Shown: piece after piece, positions 1 to 9,100 of the stretch
Layout of the letters: each line of letters begins with the position of its first letter
Position numbering within the stretch: the first letter of the stretch is position 1
Origin: JACJXF01 sp038316435
GTDB lineage: Bacteria > Bacteroidota > Bacteroidia > Bacteroidales > GCA-2748055
DNA length: 64,000 nt
Assembly (NCBI GenBank): GCA_038316435.1
Contig: JBBQAQ010000017.1
Coordinates: forward strand, 8,753-72,752
Direction: 5' to 3'
Translations under genes and position numbers: made by a program
The notes under the pieces: generated by a model
Databases searched by the model: none
Told to the model about the DNA's origin: nothing
What the model saw: only the letters and a program-made list of their open reading frames with translations

Positions 1-5
1 AAGTT

Positions 6-461
6 ATGGTAAGCGAAGAAACCAAGGAAACCGTAAAAAAAATCTTTACGGAATACCTTGAAAAGAAAGGGCACAGAAAAACCCCCGAGAGATATGCTAT
101 TCTGGATGAGATTTATTCCCGCGACGGACATTTCGATATTGAGTCGCTTTACATTTTTATGAAGAATAAAAATTATAGAGTAAGCCGCGCTACATTATAC
201 AATACCATTGAATTACTACTTGATTGCAGTCTCGTTATAAAGCATCAGTTCGGAAAAAATATCGCTCAGTTCGAAAAAGCTTACCGCTGCATGCAACACG
301 ATCATCTTATTGATCTGGATACAGGTAAAGTAATCGAGTTTTGCGATCCTCGAATTGAAGAAATCATAAGAACTGCAAGTGAGTTGAACAATTTTGAAGC
401 ATCCCACCATTCATTATATATTTACGGGAGAAGTCGGGACAACAAGGATACACGGAACTAA
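6..461 (+). CDS. Fur-family transcriptional regulator
   Basis: This 151-residue protein has the layout of the Fur/Zur/PerR family: an N-terminal winged helix with a typical family motif (RVSRATLYNTIELL, about residues 58-71) and a C-terminal metal-binding and dimerisation half. The H-D-H metal motif is present (QHDHLI, about residues 97-102) and is followed by GKVIEF. The two CxxC pairs that hold structural zinc in many Fur proteins are absent: the usual LIC..CG reads LIDLDTG, and the C-terminal tail (GRSRDNKD) has no cysteine pair. The metal it senses cannot be read from sequence. The ATG at position 6 gives a normal N-terminus for the family, so the gene looks complete. It lies upstream of purA on the same strand, but a strong terminator hairpin separates them, so they are probably not one transcript. 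Confidence 0.88.
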   Translation: MVSEETKETVKKIFTEYLEKKGHRKTPERYAILDEIYSRDGHFDIESLYIFMKNKNYRVSRATLYNTIELLLDCSLVIKHQFGKNIAQFEKAYRCMQHDHLIDLDTGKVIEFCDPRIEEIIRTASELNNFEASHHSLYIYGRSRDNKDTRN

Positions 462-564
462 GTCGTAGTTTTTCATGTTTATAATGAGTTCAGAAAAAAA
501 ATACAATAGTTGTTAGTCTTCAATGTTCATAAAAAGTTTCAAAATTCTTAATAAACTTTTCATT

Positions 565-592
565 AATCCCTCTTCTATGAGGGATTTTTTTT
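565..592 (+). terminator. Rho-independent terminator after the Fur-like gene
   Basis: An 8-bp stem (AATCCCTC at 565-572 with GAGGGATT at 579-586) closes a 6-nt loop and runs into eight T residues. It ends the Fur-like transcript before purA. A second small stem (AATCCTG at 599-605 with CAGGATT at 615-621) follows in the purA leader. Confidence 0.85.
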
Positions 593-652
593 ACCTTTAA
601 TCCTGCCTGAAACACAGGATTTTCTTATTGTAAATTGTTAAATACCAGCCAC

Positions 653-1915
653 TTGAAAATAGACGTAATATTAGGTCTCCAATGGGGAGACGAAGGAAAA
701 GGAAAAATTGTTGACGTATTATCTCCGGGATACGATGTGATTGCGCGGTTCCAGGGTGGGCCAAATGCAGGACATACTCTTGAGTTCAATAATATTAAAC
801 ATGTCCTTCACAATATACCTTCAGGAATTTTTAGAGAAAATACTTTGAATATTATTGGAAATGGCGTTGTTCTCGATCCTGTAATATTTAAAAAAGAGGT
901 TGACAAGCTTGCGCAGATGGGCGTGGATATTACCAGAAATCTGGTTATTTCGCGCAAAGCTCATCTTATACTGCCATCGCACCGCATTCTCGATGCCGCT
1001 TCTGAAAATGCTAAAGGAAAAGGCAAAATCGGATCCACTCTAAAAGGCATTGGCCCAACTTATATGGATAAAACCGGCCGTAATGGATTGCGTGTTGGCG
1101 ATATTGAAACCAGATTTCAGGAGAAATATCAAATATTGAAAGAAAAGCATAAAAGTCTTCTGAAAATATACGATTACGAATACAATATTGAAGAGGCTGA
1201 AGCAGAATTCTTCGAAGGAATAAATACATTAAAAAAGTTCAAGTTCATCAACAGTGAGCATGTTGTCAATAATTACCTGAAAGAAGGTAAAAGAATTCTT
1301 GCAGAAGGTGCACAAGGTACTATGCTGGATATTGATTTTGGTTCTTATCCATTTGTAACCTCCTCAAACACAATCTGCGCAGGTGTTTGCACAGGGCTTG
1401 GAAATCCACCTTCAAGCATTGGAGAAGTTATGGGGATATTTAAGGCGTATTGCACGAGAGTTGGAAGTGGCCCCTTTCCTACCGAATTATTTGATGATAC
1501 TGGTGAAAACCTCAGAAATATAGGCCATGAATTTGGTTCTACAACAGGCAGACCCAGACGTTGCGGCTGGATTGATCTTGTTGCGCTCAGATACAGCATT
1601 ATGCTTAATGGTGTAACACAACTTATTATGACAAAGGCCGATGTGCTTGATTCTTTTGATACTATCCGCGCAGCTACAGCCTATAACACTGGAAATGAAA
1701 CCGTCACTGATTTCCCATACGAAATCGACGATCACACAAAACCAGTTTATACAGATCTATCTGGATGGAAAACAGACCTGACAGGTATCAGAAACAAATC
1801 TCAATTCCCAAAAGCCCTAAACGATTATATTGCTTTTCTTGAAAAGGAATTGCAGGTACCGGTTACTTATGTTTCAGTTGGCCCCGACAGAGAACAGATT
1901 ATTAAGGTAAAATGA
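653..1915 (+). CDS. purA: Adenylosuccinate synthase
   Basis: PurA joins IMP and aspartate using GTP to form adenylosuccinate, the first committed step from IMP to AMP, in the cytosol. The N-terminal signature LGLQWGDEGKGK carries the GTP loop, followed by GGPNAGHT and NIIGNGVV. The IMP/GTP-binding stretch TGRPRRCGWID lies near residue 298, and the C-terminal KTDLTGIRN..FPKALNDYI region is present. The reading frame is open from a TTG at 635, but the family N-terminus (MKIDVILGLQWGDEG) starts at the TTG at 653, giving a normal 420-residue protein. A TTG start is therefore likely. The next gene begins one base after the stop codon, so the two are probably co-transcribed. Confidence 0.96.
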   Translation: MKIDVILGLQWGDEGKGKIVDVLSPGYDVIARFQGGPNAGHTLEFNNIKHVLHNIPSGIFRENTLNIIGNGVVLDPVIFKKEVDKLAQMGVDITRNLVISRKAHLILPSHRILDAASENAKGKGKIGSTLKGIGPTYMDKTGRNGLRVGDIETRFQEKYQILKEKHKSLLKIYDYEYNIEEAEAEFFEGINTLKKFKFINSEHVVNNYLKEGKRILAEGAQGTMLDIDFGSYPFVTSSNTICAGVCTGLGNPPSSIGEVMGIFKAYCTRVGSGPFPTELFDDTGENLRNIGHEFGSTTGRPRRCGWIDLVALRYSIMLNGVTQLIMTKADVLDSFDTIRAATAYNTGNETVTDFPYEIDDHTKPVYTDLSGWKTDLTGIRNKSQFPKALNDYIAFLEKELQVPVTYVSVGPDREQIIKVK

Positions 1916-1916
1916 T

Positions 1917-3128
1917 ATGATCTCAAGCAGGAAGTCTCTATCAAAATTTAAGTCGGAACTTCTTGATATTTTGGAACATAACATTCTTGAATTTTGGCTT
2001 AATAAAACTCCCGATTTAAAAAACGGAGGTTTTTTTGGTCTTATAAATGAGGAAAACAAGCCCGTTGAAAGTTCTTCAAAAGGAGTTGTACTCAATACTC
2101 GAATTCTTTGGACTTTCTCTGCATCGTACCACTATTTCAAATCAGAAAAGTATAAAGTTCTTGCCGACAGAGCATATCAATACATTTGCGATTTTTTTGT
2201 GGATAAAAAGCATGGCGGTGTTTTCTGGGAACTTGATTTCAAAGGAAATCCTATAAACACGAGAAAACAGGTTTACGCCCAGGCATTTACAATTTATTCC
2301 TTTGCTGAGTATTACAAAGTTTCCGGACAAAAGGACTCCCTCGAAAGAGCTATTGCAATTTACAGGCTTATAGAAAAACATAGCTTCGATTCTATTAAAG
2401 GTGGATATTTAGAGGCTTTCAAAGATGACTGGTCCGCTATTGAAGATTTCAGGCTAAGTGAAAAAGATCTGAATGCGCCTAAGACCATGAATACTCATCT
2501 GCATATCCTTGAGGCATATACGAATCTTTATAAGGTATGGAAAGACAAGGGCCTTCAAGAATCCCTCAGAAACCTTATCATCTTGTTTCTCGATAAATTT
2601 CTTGATCACCGAGGCCATCTGATTTTGTTCTTCGACACGAACTGGAAACCAATTGAAGATTTTTGTTCCTATGGTCATGATATAGAATTCTCCTGGCTTT
2701 TGAATGAAGCAGCACTTGTACTTGGAGATACTGATCTGATTGCACGAACTTCTGCAACAGCAGTAAATATTGCTAACATTATAAATAGTGAGGCAATAGC
2801 AAAGGATGGCGGGATCATGAATGAGTATAATTATTCAAGCCATCATCTTGATGCCGATAAACACTGGTGGCAGCAAGCCGAAGCAATGGTGGGTTTTTAC
2901 AATGCCTGGCAGATAAGTAAGGATGAAAAGTTTCTGGATTCCATGCTAAATGTCTGGACTTTTATTGACCGAAATATTGTGGATCATCAAAATGGCGAAT
3001 GGTTCTGGAAAGTGGATTGTTTTGGAAAAGTTTATCCGGAAATGGAAAAGGCAGGTTTCTGGAAGTGTCCTTATCATAATTCAAGAGCTGTACTTGAACT
3101 TGTAGAGAGAATCGATAAAGAATTATAA
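1917..3128 (+). CDS. Cellobiose 2-epimerase (AGE superfamily)
   Basis: This 403-residue cytosolic (alpha/alpha)6-barrel protein belongs to the N-acylglucosamine 2-epimerase superfamily and best fits cellobiose 2-epimerase, which turns cellobiose into glucosyl-mannose and mannobiose into mannosyl-glucose. The signature SYGHDIEFSWLLNEA supplies the catalytic His254 and Glu257, the C-terminal KCPYHNSR supplies His387, and MNTHLHILEAYTNL (residues 191-204) supplies another active-site His. There is no signal peptide. In characterised Bacteroides mannan pathways this enzyme prepares mannobiose for a mannosylglucose phosphorylase; no such phosphorylase is in this window. It follows purA by one base and precedes the GH9 gene by 59 bases, which supports a role in beta-mannan or beta-glucan catabolism. 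N-acylglucosamine 2-epimerase is the less likely alternative. Confidence 0.88.
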   Translation: MISSRKSLSKFKSELLDILEHNILEFWLNKTPDLKNGGFFGLINEENKPVESSSKGVVLNTRILWTFSASYHYFKSEKYKVLADRAYQYICDFFVDKKHGGVFWELDFKGNPINTRKQVYAQAFTIYSFAEYYKVSGQKDSLERAIAIYRLIEKHSFDSIKGGYLEAFKDDWSAIEDFRLSEKDLNAPKTMNTHLHILEAYTNLYKVWKDKGLQESLRNLIILFLDKFLDHRGHLILFFDTNWKPIEDFCSYGHDIEFSWLLNEAALVLGDTDLIARTSATAVNIANIINSEAIAKDGGIMNEYNYSSHHLDADKHWWQQAEAMVGFYNAWQISKDEKFLDSMLNVWTFIDRNIVDHQNGEWFWKVDCFGKVYPEMEKAGFWKCPYHNSRAVLELVERIDKEL

Positions 3129-3153
3129 AAACCCTCTATTCCCTTAAATTTTA

Positions 3154-3161
3154 TACCTTTA
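3154..3161 (+). promoter_or_regulatory. Candidate -7 element for the GH9 gene
   Basis: TACCTTTA is one base off the Bacteroidota -7 consensus TAnnTTTG and sits 26 bases before the GH9 start codon. The same octamer lies upstream of the GH5 gene on the other strand (11184-11191), so the two endoglucanase genes may share promoter type. Confidence 0.45.
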
Positions 3162-3187
3162 TTGCCGTCACTCAAATCTACCGGCAA

Positions 3188-5722
3188 ATGAAAAAAATTA
3201 TTCTGTTATTCTCCCTGTCTTTAATAGTTTTCCTTGCATCTGCGCAGGTTCCATCCAAATTCATAGTTGTAGATCAGTTTGGATATCTCCCAGATTCCAA
3301 AAAAATATGTGTAATAAGAGACCCTCAAACAGGTTTTGATGCCAGTGAAGCCTATACGCCGGGAGTAAGCTATAGCGTTGTAAATGCCTCAACTGGTGAA
3401 CAGGTCTTTACAGCTAGCCCGGTTATCTGGAAATCAGGATCAACGGATGCTTCTTCGGGGGATAAAGTCTGGCATTTCAATTTTTCTTCAGTTACTCAGA
3501 ATGGCAGATATTATGTTCTTGATAACGAAAAGAATCTCAGATCTTTTGAGTTCGAGATATCACCTGCTGTTTACAGGGAAGTGCTAAAACATACCATGAG
3601 ATTTTTCTTTTATCAACGTGCCGGTTTCCCTAAGGAAGCACAATATGCCGGAGCAGCTTGGGCTGATGGCGCAAGTCATATTGGTCCCTTGCAGGATAAA
3701 AACTGTCGCCTCTTCTCAGATAAAAATAATGTCGCTACTGAGTACGATCTGAGCGGAGGTTGGTATGATGCCGGTGATTACAACAAGTATACTACCTGGA
3801 CCGCCAACTACGTGGTTGAAATGATGAAAGCCTACCTCGAAAATCCATTTGCCTGGTCTGACGATTATAATATTCCTGAATCTGGCAATAACATTCCTGA
3901 TCTGCTGGATGAAGCTAAATGGGGGATTGATTTTCTCCTTCGCATGCAACGCTCGAATGGCGGATGTTTGAGCATTGTGAGTCTTTCCCATGCAAGTCCT
4001 CCCTCAAGTGCAAAAGGACAGAGTTTATACGGACCTGCAACAACCTCTGCTTCCTTAAATTGCGCAGCCGCTTTTGCTATCGCTTCTAAAGTTTATGGTT
4101 CTATTAACATGACTTCTTATTCTGATACTCTTCTGGCAAGATCGAAAAAAGCCTGGAACTGGGCAGTTGCAAATCCAAATGTGGTTTTCAATAATAATGG
4201 CGCCGCAAACAGCTCCCTGGGTGTTGGAGCGGGAAATCAGGAGGAAGACAGCTACACAAGATCAATCTCGAAACTCGAAGCAGCCTGTTTTTTATATGAG
4301 CAGACAAATGAAAGTGTTTACAAAACCTACTTTGAATCTAACTATCTGACTTCAAGGCTAATCGCAAATAATTTCGCTTATCCCTTTGAAGTGCCTAATC
4401 AGGAGGTTCTGTTATATTATTCCACGCTTACTGGCGCGAGCCCTGCAGTTGCAAGCAATATCAGAAGCAAATATAAATCGGCAATGCTTACCGGTTCCGA
4501 AAATTTTCCTGCCTACAATAATTTGAAAGATCCTTATGGTGCACACCTTGATGCATATACCTGGGGAAGTAATGGAATTAAATGTGCCCAGGGAAGTATG
4601 TATTATGACCTACTTTCATACAATATCGATAGTGCTGCACTAGTGAATGTTATGAATGCCTCTCAGGGATATATTCATTACATTCATGGAGTTAATCCAT
4701 TGAATCTGGTGTATATTTCAAATATGTATCAATATGGTGGAGAAAATTGCGTGAATGAGTTTTACCATACCTGGTTTGCCAATGGCAGTGCAAAATGGGA
4801 CAGGGTTGGAACCTCACTTTACGGCCCTCCTCCAGGCTTTGTACCCGGTGGAGCAAATCCCGGCTACAAATGGGCTGATTGTTGCCCAACAAGTTGCGGA
4901 TCGTCTGAAAACAATGCTATTTGCACTGCAGAAAGCATCACTCCTCCAACGGGACAGCCAAAACAAAAATCGTATAAAGATTTTAATACCAGTTGGCCGC
5001 TAAATTCCTGGGAAGTTACCGAAAACAGTTGTGGCTATCAGGTTTCTTACATTCGCCTTCTTTCAAAATTCGTTGATGCACGGATGGATTGCAATGGAGA
5101 CATCAACGGAACTGCCAACCTGGATTTCTGCGGAACATGTTCGGGGGGAAATACCGGAATTGAACCCGAAACTAATCCCTGCAATTGTTCAGACAGGAAA
5201 AGGGAAACTATTGTAAATATTCATTCTTGTTCGGAAATTCTTTCACCAAGCGGGAAATATCTTTGGACTCAGGCAGGAGTTTATAAAGATACTATTTCAG
5301 GCTTGCATGGTTGCGACAGTCTACTTTTAGTAAATTTATCAATTGGTGAAAATACCAGTTCGTCAATAAATGCCTCATCCTGTGATTCTTACATTTCACC
5401 AAGCGGGAAAACATGGAAGGTATCGGGAAATTACACCGACACCTTAATTAATTCATCGGGTTGTGACAGCATCATTTCCATCCATTTAAGCATTGGTAAA
5501 AATTCAAAAAATAGTATCTATCCGATTGCATGCGGCTCGTATACCTCACCTAACGGTTTACAGGTATGGACAAGCTCCGGGATATATACAAATACAGTTT
5601 CAAATGCAGCAGGATGTGACAGTGTAATTACTGTTAAACTTACAATAAAAAAGGCTCTAATAACGACGACCCTTCTTGATGGGAAGATTACAGCCGATGC
5701 AAGCAGTGGCACATTCAGATAG
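3188..5722 (+). CDS. GH9 endoglucanase, cut by an in-frame TAG before its T9SS domain
   Basis: This is a secreted inverting endo-beta-1,4-glucanase of family GH9. A signal peptide (about residues 1-20, ending FLASAQ) is followed by an N-terminal immunoglobulin-like domain (about 24-125) and an (alpha/alpha)6 catalytic domain (about 130-640). The catalytic bases are in DLSGGWYDAGDYNKY (Asp194 and Asp197). The catalytic acid is Glu612 in WEVTENSCGYQ, and GENCVNEFYHTWF is a typical late GH9 motif. Three Cys-containing repeats of about 47 residues follow (about 675-815), each with the pattern C.SY.SPSG..W...G.Y.DT....GCDS. The frame meets TAG at codon 845, but the same frame continues for 133 codons and encodes a complete sorting domain. 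As written, the product would be exported by Sec but would lack the signal for type IX secretion. Confidence 0.9.
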   Translation: MKKIILLFSLSLIVFLASAQVPSKFIVVDQFGYLPDSKKICVIRDPQTGFDASEAYTPGVSYSVVNASTGEQVFTASPVIWKSGSTDASSGDKVWHFNFSSVTQNGRYYVLDNEKNLRSFEFEISPAVYREVLKHTMRFFFYQRAGFPKEAQYAGAAWADGASHIGPLQDKNCRLFSDKNNVATEYDLSGGWYDAGDYNKYTTWTANYVVEMMKAYLENPFAWSDDYNIPESGNNIPDLLDEAKWGIDFLLRMQRSNGGCLSIVSLSHASPPSSAKGQSLYGPATTSASLNCAAAFAIASKVYGSINMTSYSDTLLARSKKAWNWAVANPNVVFNNNGAANSSLGVGAGNQEEDSYTRSISKLEAACFLYEQTNESVYKTYFESNYLTSRLIANNFAYPFEVPNQEVLLYYSTLTGASPAVASNIRSKYKSAMLTGSENFPAYNNLKDPYGAHLDAYTWGSNGIKCAQGSMYYDLLSYNIDSAALVNVMNASQGYIHYIHGVNPLNLVYISNMYQYGGENCVNEFYHTWFANGSAKWDRVGTSLYGPPPGFVPGGANPGYKWADCCPTSCGSSENNAICTAESITPPTGQPKQKSYKDFNTSWPLNSWEVTENSCGYQVSYIRLLSKFVDARMDCNGDINGTANLDFCGTCSGGNTGIEPETNPCNCSDRKRETIVNIHSCSEILSPSGKYLWTQAGVYKDTISGLHGCDSLLLVNLSIGENTSSSINASSCDSYISPSGKTWKVSGNYTDTLINSSGCDSIISIHLSIGKNSKNSIYPIACGSYTSPNGLQVWTSSGIYTNTVSNAAGCDSVITVKLTIKKALITTTLLDGKITADASSGTFR

Positions 5723-6124
5723 TTCAGTTTTTCAGGCGATTACACGCTTATTGAGGGCGCTGCAACTCGAAGTTTTTCTCCTTCTGTTTCAGGGGATTAT
5801 GCTGTAGAAGTTACTCAAAATGGTTGTGTAGATACTTCTGCTCTCGTTCAGGTTATAGTTACAGGAACGAGTCTGAGCTCATTAGATAGTAGAGTAACCG
5901 TATTCCCAAATCCCTCTAATGGAAAAATTAAAATCACTCTTCCTAGCAGTGCTGCAAAGCTGGATGTAGAACTTAAAAATGCTTTGGGGCAGACAGTGTA
6001 TAAAGATATTTTTTATGGGAAGAAGGAAATTGACCTGACACTGCATGCACCCTCAGGTCTATATATCCTTGTACTCAGGAACGAAAATAACCGGCAGCAA
6101 ATTAAAAAATTGATTCTTGAATAA
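5720..6124 (+). pseudogene. T9SS sorting domain of the GH9 protein, beyond the TAG
   Basis: Reading on in the GH9 frame after the TAG at 5720-5722 gives 133 codons without another stop until TAA at 6122-6124. The translation contains a T9SS-associated repeat (PSVSGDYAVEVTQNGC) and then a type A sorting domain (VTVFPNPSNGKIKI, LKNALGQTVYKD, PSGLYILVLRN) ending KKLILE. In this repeat a tryptophan usually follows the GT(Y/F)(Q/R) stretch, so TAG is most simply a TGG to TAG change. No start codon or promoter for a separate gene is apparent, so it is the detached C-terminus unless the stop is read through or is a sequencing error. Confidence 0.85.
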
Positions 6125-6130
6125 CCATGC

Positions 6131-9100
6131 CTATTCTTTGATTAACAAGAAATTTTTGTTTAAGGTACCAGAATAAATTCTTACAATGTACGCTCCGGAA
6201 GGGAAACTTCCGGTATTAATTTCAAATTCCTCAGATACCTGAGTATTTTCAAATACTCTCTTTCCAAACAAATCCGTAATAGAAATACAGCATAAGCCAT
6301 ATTCCCGTGGAATGCTAAGATGCAGGATTTCAGATACAGGATTAGGCCATATTGCAACTTTACTTCTATTTGATTGCAAGTCGATTCCAATAGTTGATTT
6401 TACAAGTGCAATATCTATAACCGTATCTTTAGAAAGAAAGAACTCACCTGTTTGTCCGAAGTAGCCATCAACTGTAATATCGAAATTGTATGCTGTTTCC
6501 AGGGGGAGATTTTCAAATAATGCTATCCCAAGAGCATTGGTAATTAGTGATATATCGTTTATTTTCACAACAGCATCATTTACAGGAGTATCATAATTTT
6601 TCAAACGGAATTTCGCATCCGCCTGAGTCTGTAACATATAATAAATCTTGCTGGCATTCGCATTTAGGCTAAATAACCCTGAATCAGTCCGATAAGAGAG
6701 ATTATCCAACCTGTATTTATGATCACCCCATTTCACTGAAAAAGTAACAATCCCATTTGAATCAGTGGTTTTCTTTTCTCCGTCAACTGATACCTCTGCG
6801 CCCCAGAGATTTTCGGATGTTTTGATATCCTTAACGGTAATTGAGAGGGAGTAAGTTTTGCGGACCATATAAATCAAAATACTTGTATCATGACTTACAG
6901 TGAATTGCCTGACTGCAGAATTGAGGTATAATTCTTTTTCAACTCCAAGTGTAAAACTTGCCTCCAAACCAGTAAAAATCGTCGATCCAGAAGTATCTGA
7001 TGCAAAGCTTAAATCATTCAGTTTGATGAGAGCGTCCGTAATTTTTTCGTTTGACACATCGTCTTTAATTTGAACTTCCAACCTGTATTTCCTTATAATT
7101 ATTGTGTCTTTCATTCTTTTTTCGAACTGATCGAGATACAAGGAAACCGGTCGAAGTTCACTTCCTTTACCTACGCCTTCAACAAAGTCGGCCGGTGCTG
7201 TGTCATAATTATAACCACCAGATGAACCAACTGCCGGCTCTGTAACCACTGCAGAAGCTGGCCCTGAGGTTCCTATAACATAACCCCAGCCAAACTGTTT
7301 GGAGTCGATTAAATAATCCTTAGTTGGATGATAAGCCTCCCCCACTGTATTGTAAAAAACAGATTGTGTAGATGTGTAGCCATGAATTGCAGTACCACCA
7401 GAGGGTCTGAAGGTTGATTCAAGGTAATCGCTATTTAATACGCATTGGTCGAAAAGGTTAGCCATACTCAAATACATGTGAAAATCACTGGCGTATTTTG
7501 AGTTTTCTGACCTGCATTTATGAATTACATTGCCGTTGCTGTAAGGGTATTTGAAATCGAAATTGTGTCGTCCGTGGTTTGCATTGCTATTCTTTATGAG
7601 GCAGTCGTTTGATTCAAGTGTATACATATACCCGTTTCCACCTCCTCCTTCATACTGAGGTTTACTGAAAATGCAGGAATCAACAGTAATATTTCGGCTT
7701 TGCTCCAGAATTAATCCATTTGAAAGCAATTCAACATCCTCAGAATTCACGTCAGGCTTATAGCTCCGCACATTCTTGATCCAGCAATCCTCGGCGTTTT
7801 TAAATGCTATTGCGTGGGAGGAGTGAACTTCGTAAGCGCCTGTTCCGGGGATGGAATAATCTTCTTCAGCCCAGCCTGTATTTGGGTTCTGTATGTTTCC
7901 TATGGAAAGATTTTCGATCCCGGTTTCGCGAACATGCTTGTTTACATGGTATACACGTGAATTATCGCGGGTTTTAAGAAAATAACGGGTTGGGGAATCA
8001 ATATAAATCAATTTGTTTGAAACATCCACAGAGTCAATCTTTCGAAGGAAGGCAACTCCTTCAAGTGATTCCTGATCCCATAAGCCTGTCATTTTATGTT
8101 CAGCAATAAAGGCATCAGTAACTGAGGAGGTAAGAATAATCTGATCGCCTTTTACGAAACCTGAAACCGATGAAACAGGAATTATTCTGGTTGGATCTGA
8201 CAGATCAAATGTTATAAGAGTACTGTCACCAATGGGTGAAAACCAATCTGCATTTTTCCCTTCAACACGAATAATATCCTTATTTCGCATATTGCTTTCA
8301 TCATGGAATAGAAAAGTCGCATCAGGTCCCGCTCCACGAAGAACTGTGCTATCATATTGCATGTCAATTGCATACGAAGAATCTGCCTGGGTTTTAATTT
8401 TGTATTTTCCAGCCGGGAGATAAACAACTCCCCCGCCTTCTTTACCTACAGTATTTAATGCAAGCTGAATAATAGAAGTTACATCGTTAACTCCCGTATT
8501 ATCAGCATTATAAGGAGGTAGAGTAATGTCAGTAATTTTAGTTGTCTCAAGAGGGATTTGCTTTTCACCCTGTTGATATCCTGCGTAAGAAAAATCGTGT
8601 AAAAATCTTCCCTGAATATCTTTTGTATCCGGCCTCCAATTAACCGGATAAAGAGAACTGCGCCAAAACGCATTTGTGGATTCAAGTGAAAGTGCTTTTG
8701 GGTGATTATAAACTTCAATGATATGACTGTTCGAATTTTGAGACAAAACCAAATCTACCCAGGACATAATATACAACCAGGGTGCACCAAAATTAAGACT
8801 TTCATCTACATCCGGGATAGGCCCATTTTCGGTCATTGCAATGAGTTTTTCACCATTGGTAAGCTTGAAGAGGCGATCAAAAGCATTTTTCTGATTTCCG
8901 TAATTATAAACTCCGGGATAAGAATCATGTCCAATTATATCAACTTTATCATTTCCAGGATACCAGTCTGTCTCCGGAGTTGACCAAACCCAGATTAGAT
9001 TATGTAACTGATGGTAATTCATCATCCTGTCGTACATAATATTCCACAACTTTTTGCAAGCAACCGGTCCTTTTGCACCCCACCAGAACCAGCCACCACC

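Noticed and set aside
5720..5722. Idea that TAG is recoded as an amino acid throughout this genome
   Set aside because: Several clear genes in the window end normally with TAG (for example at 30710, 39413, 51202 and 54639), and their reading would run into intergenic DNA.
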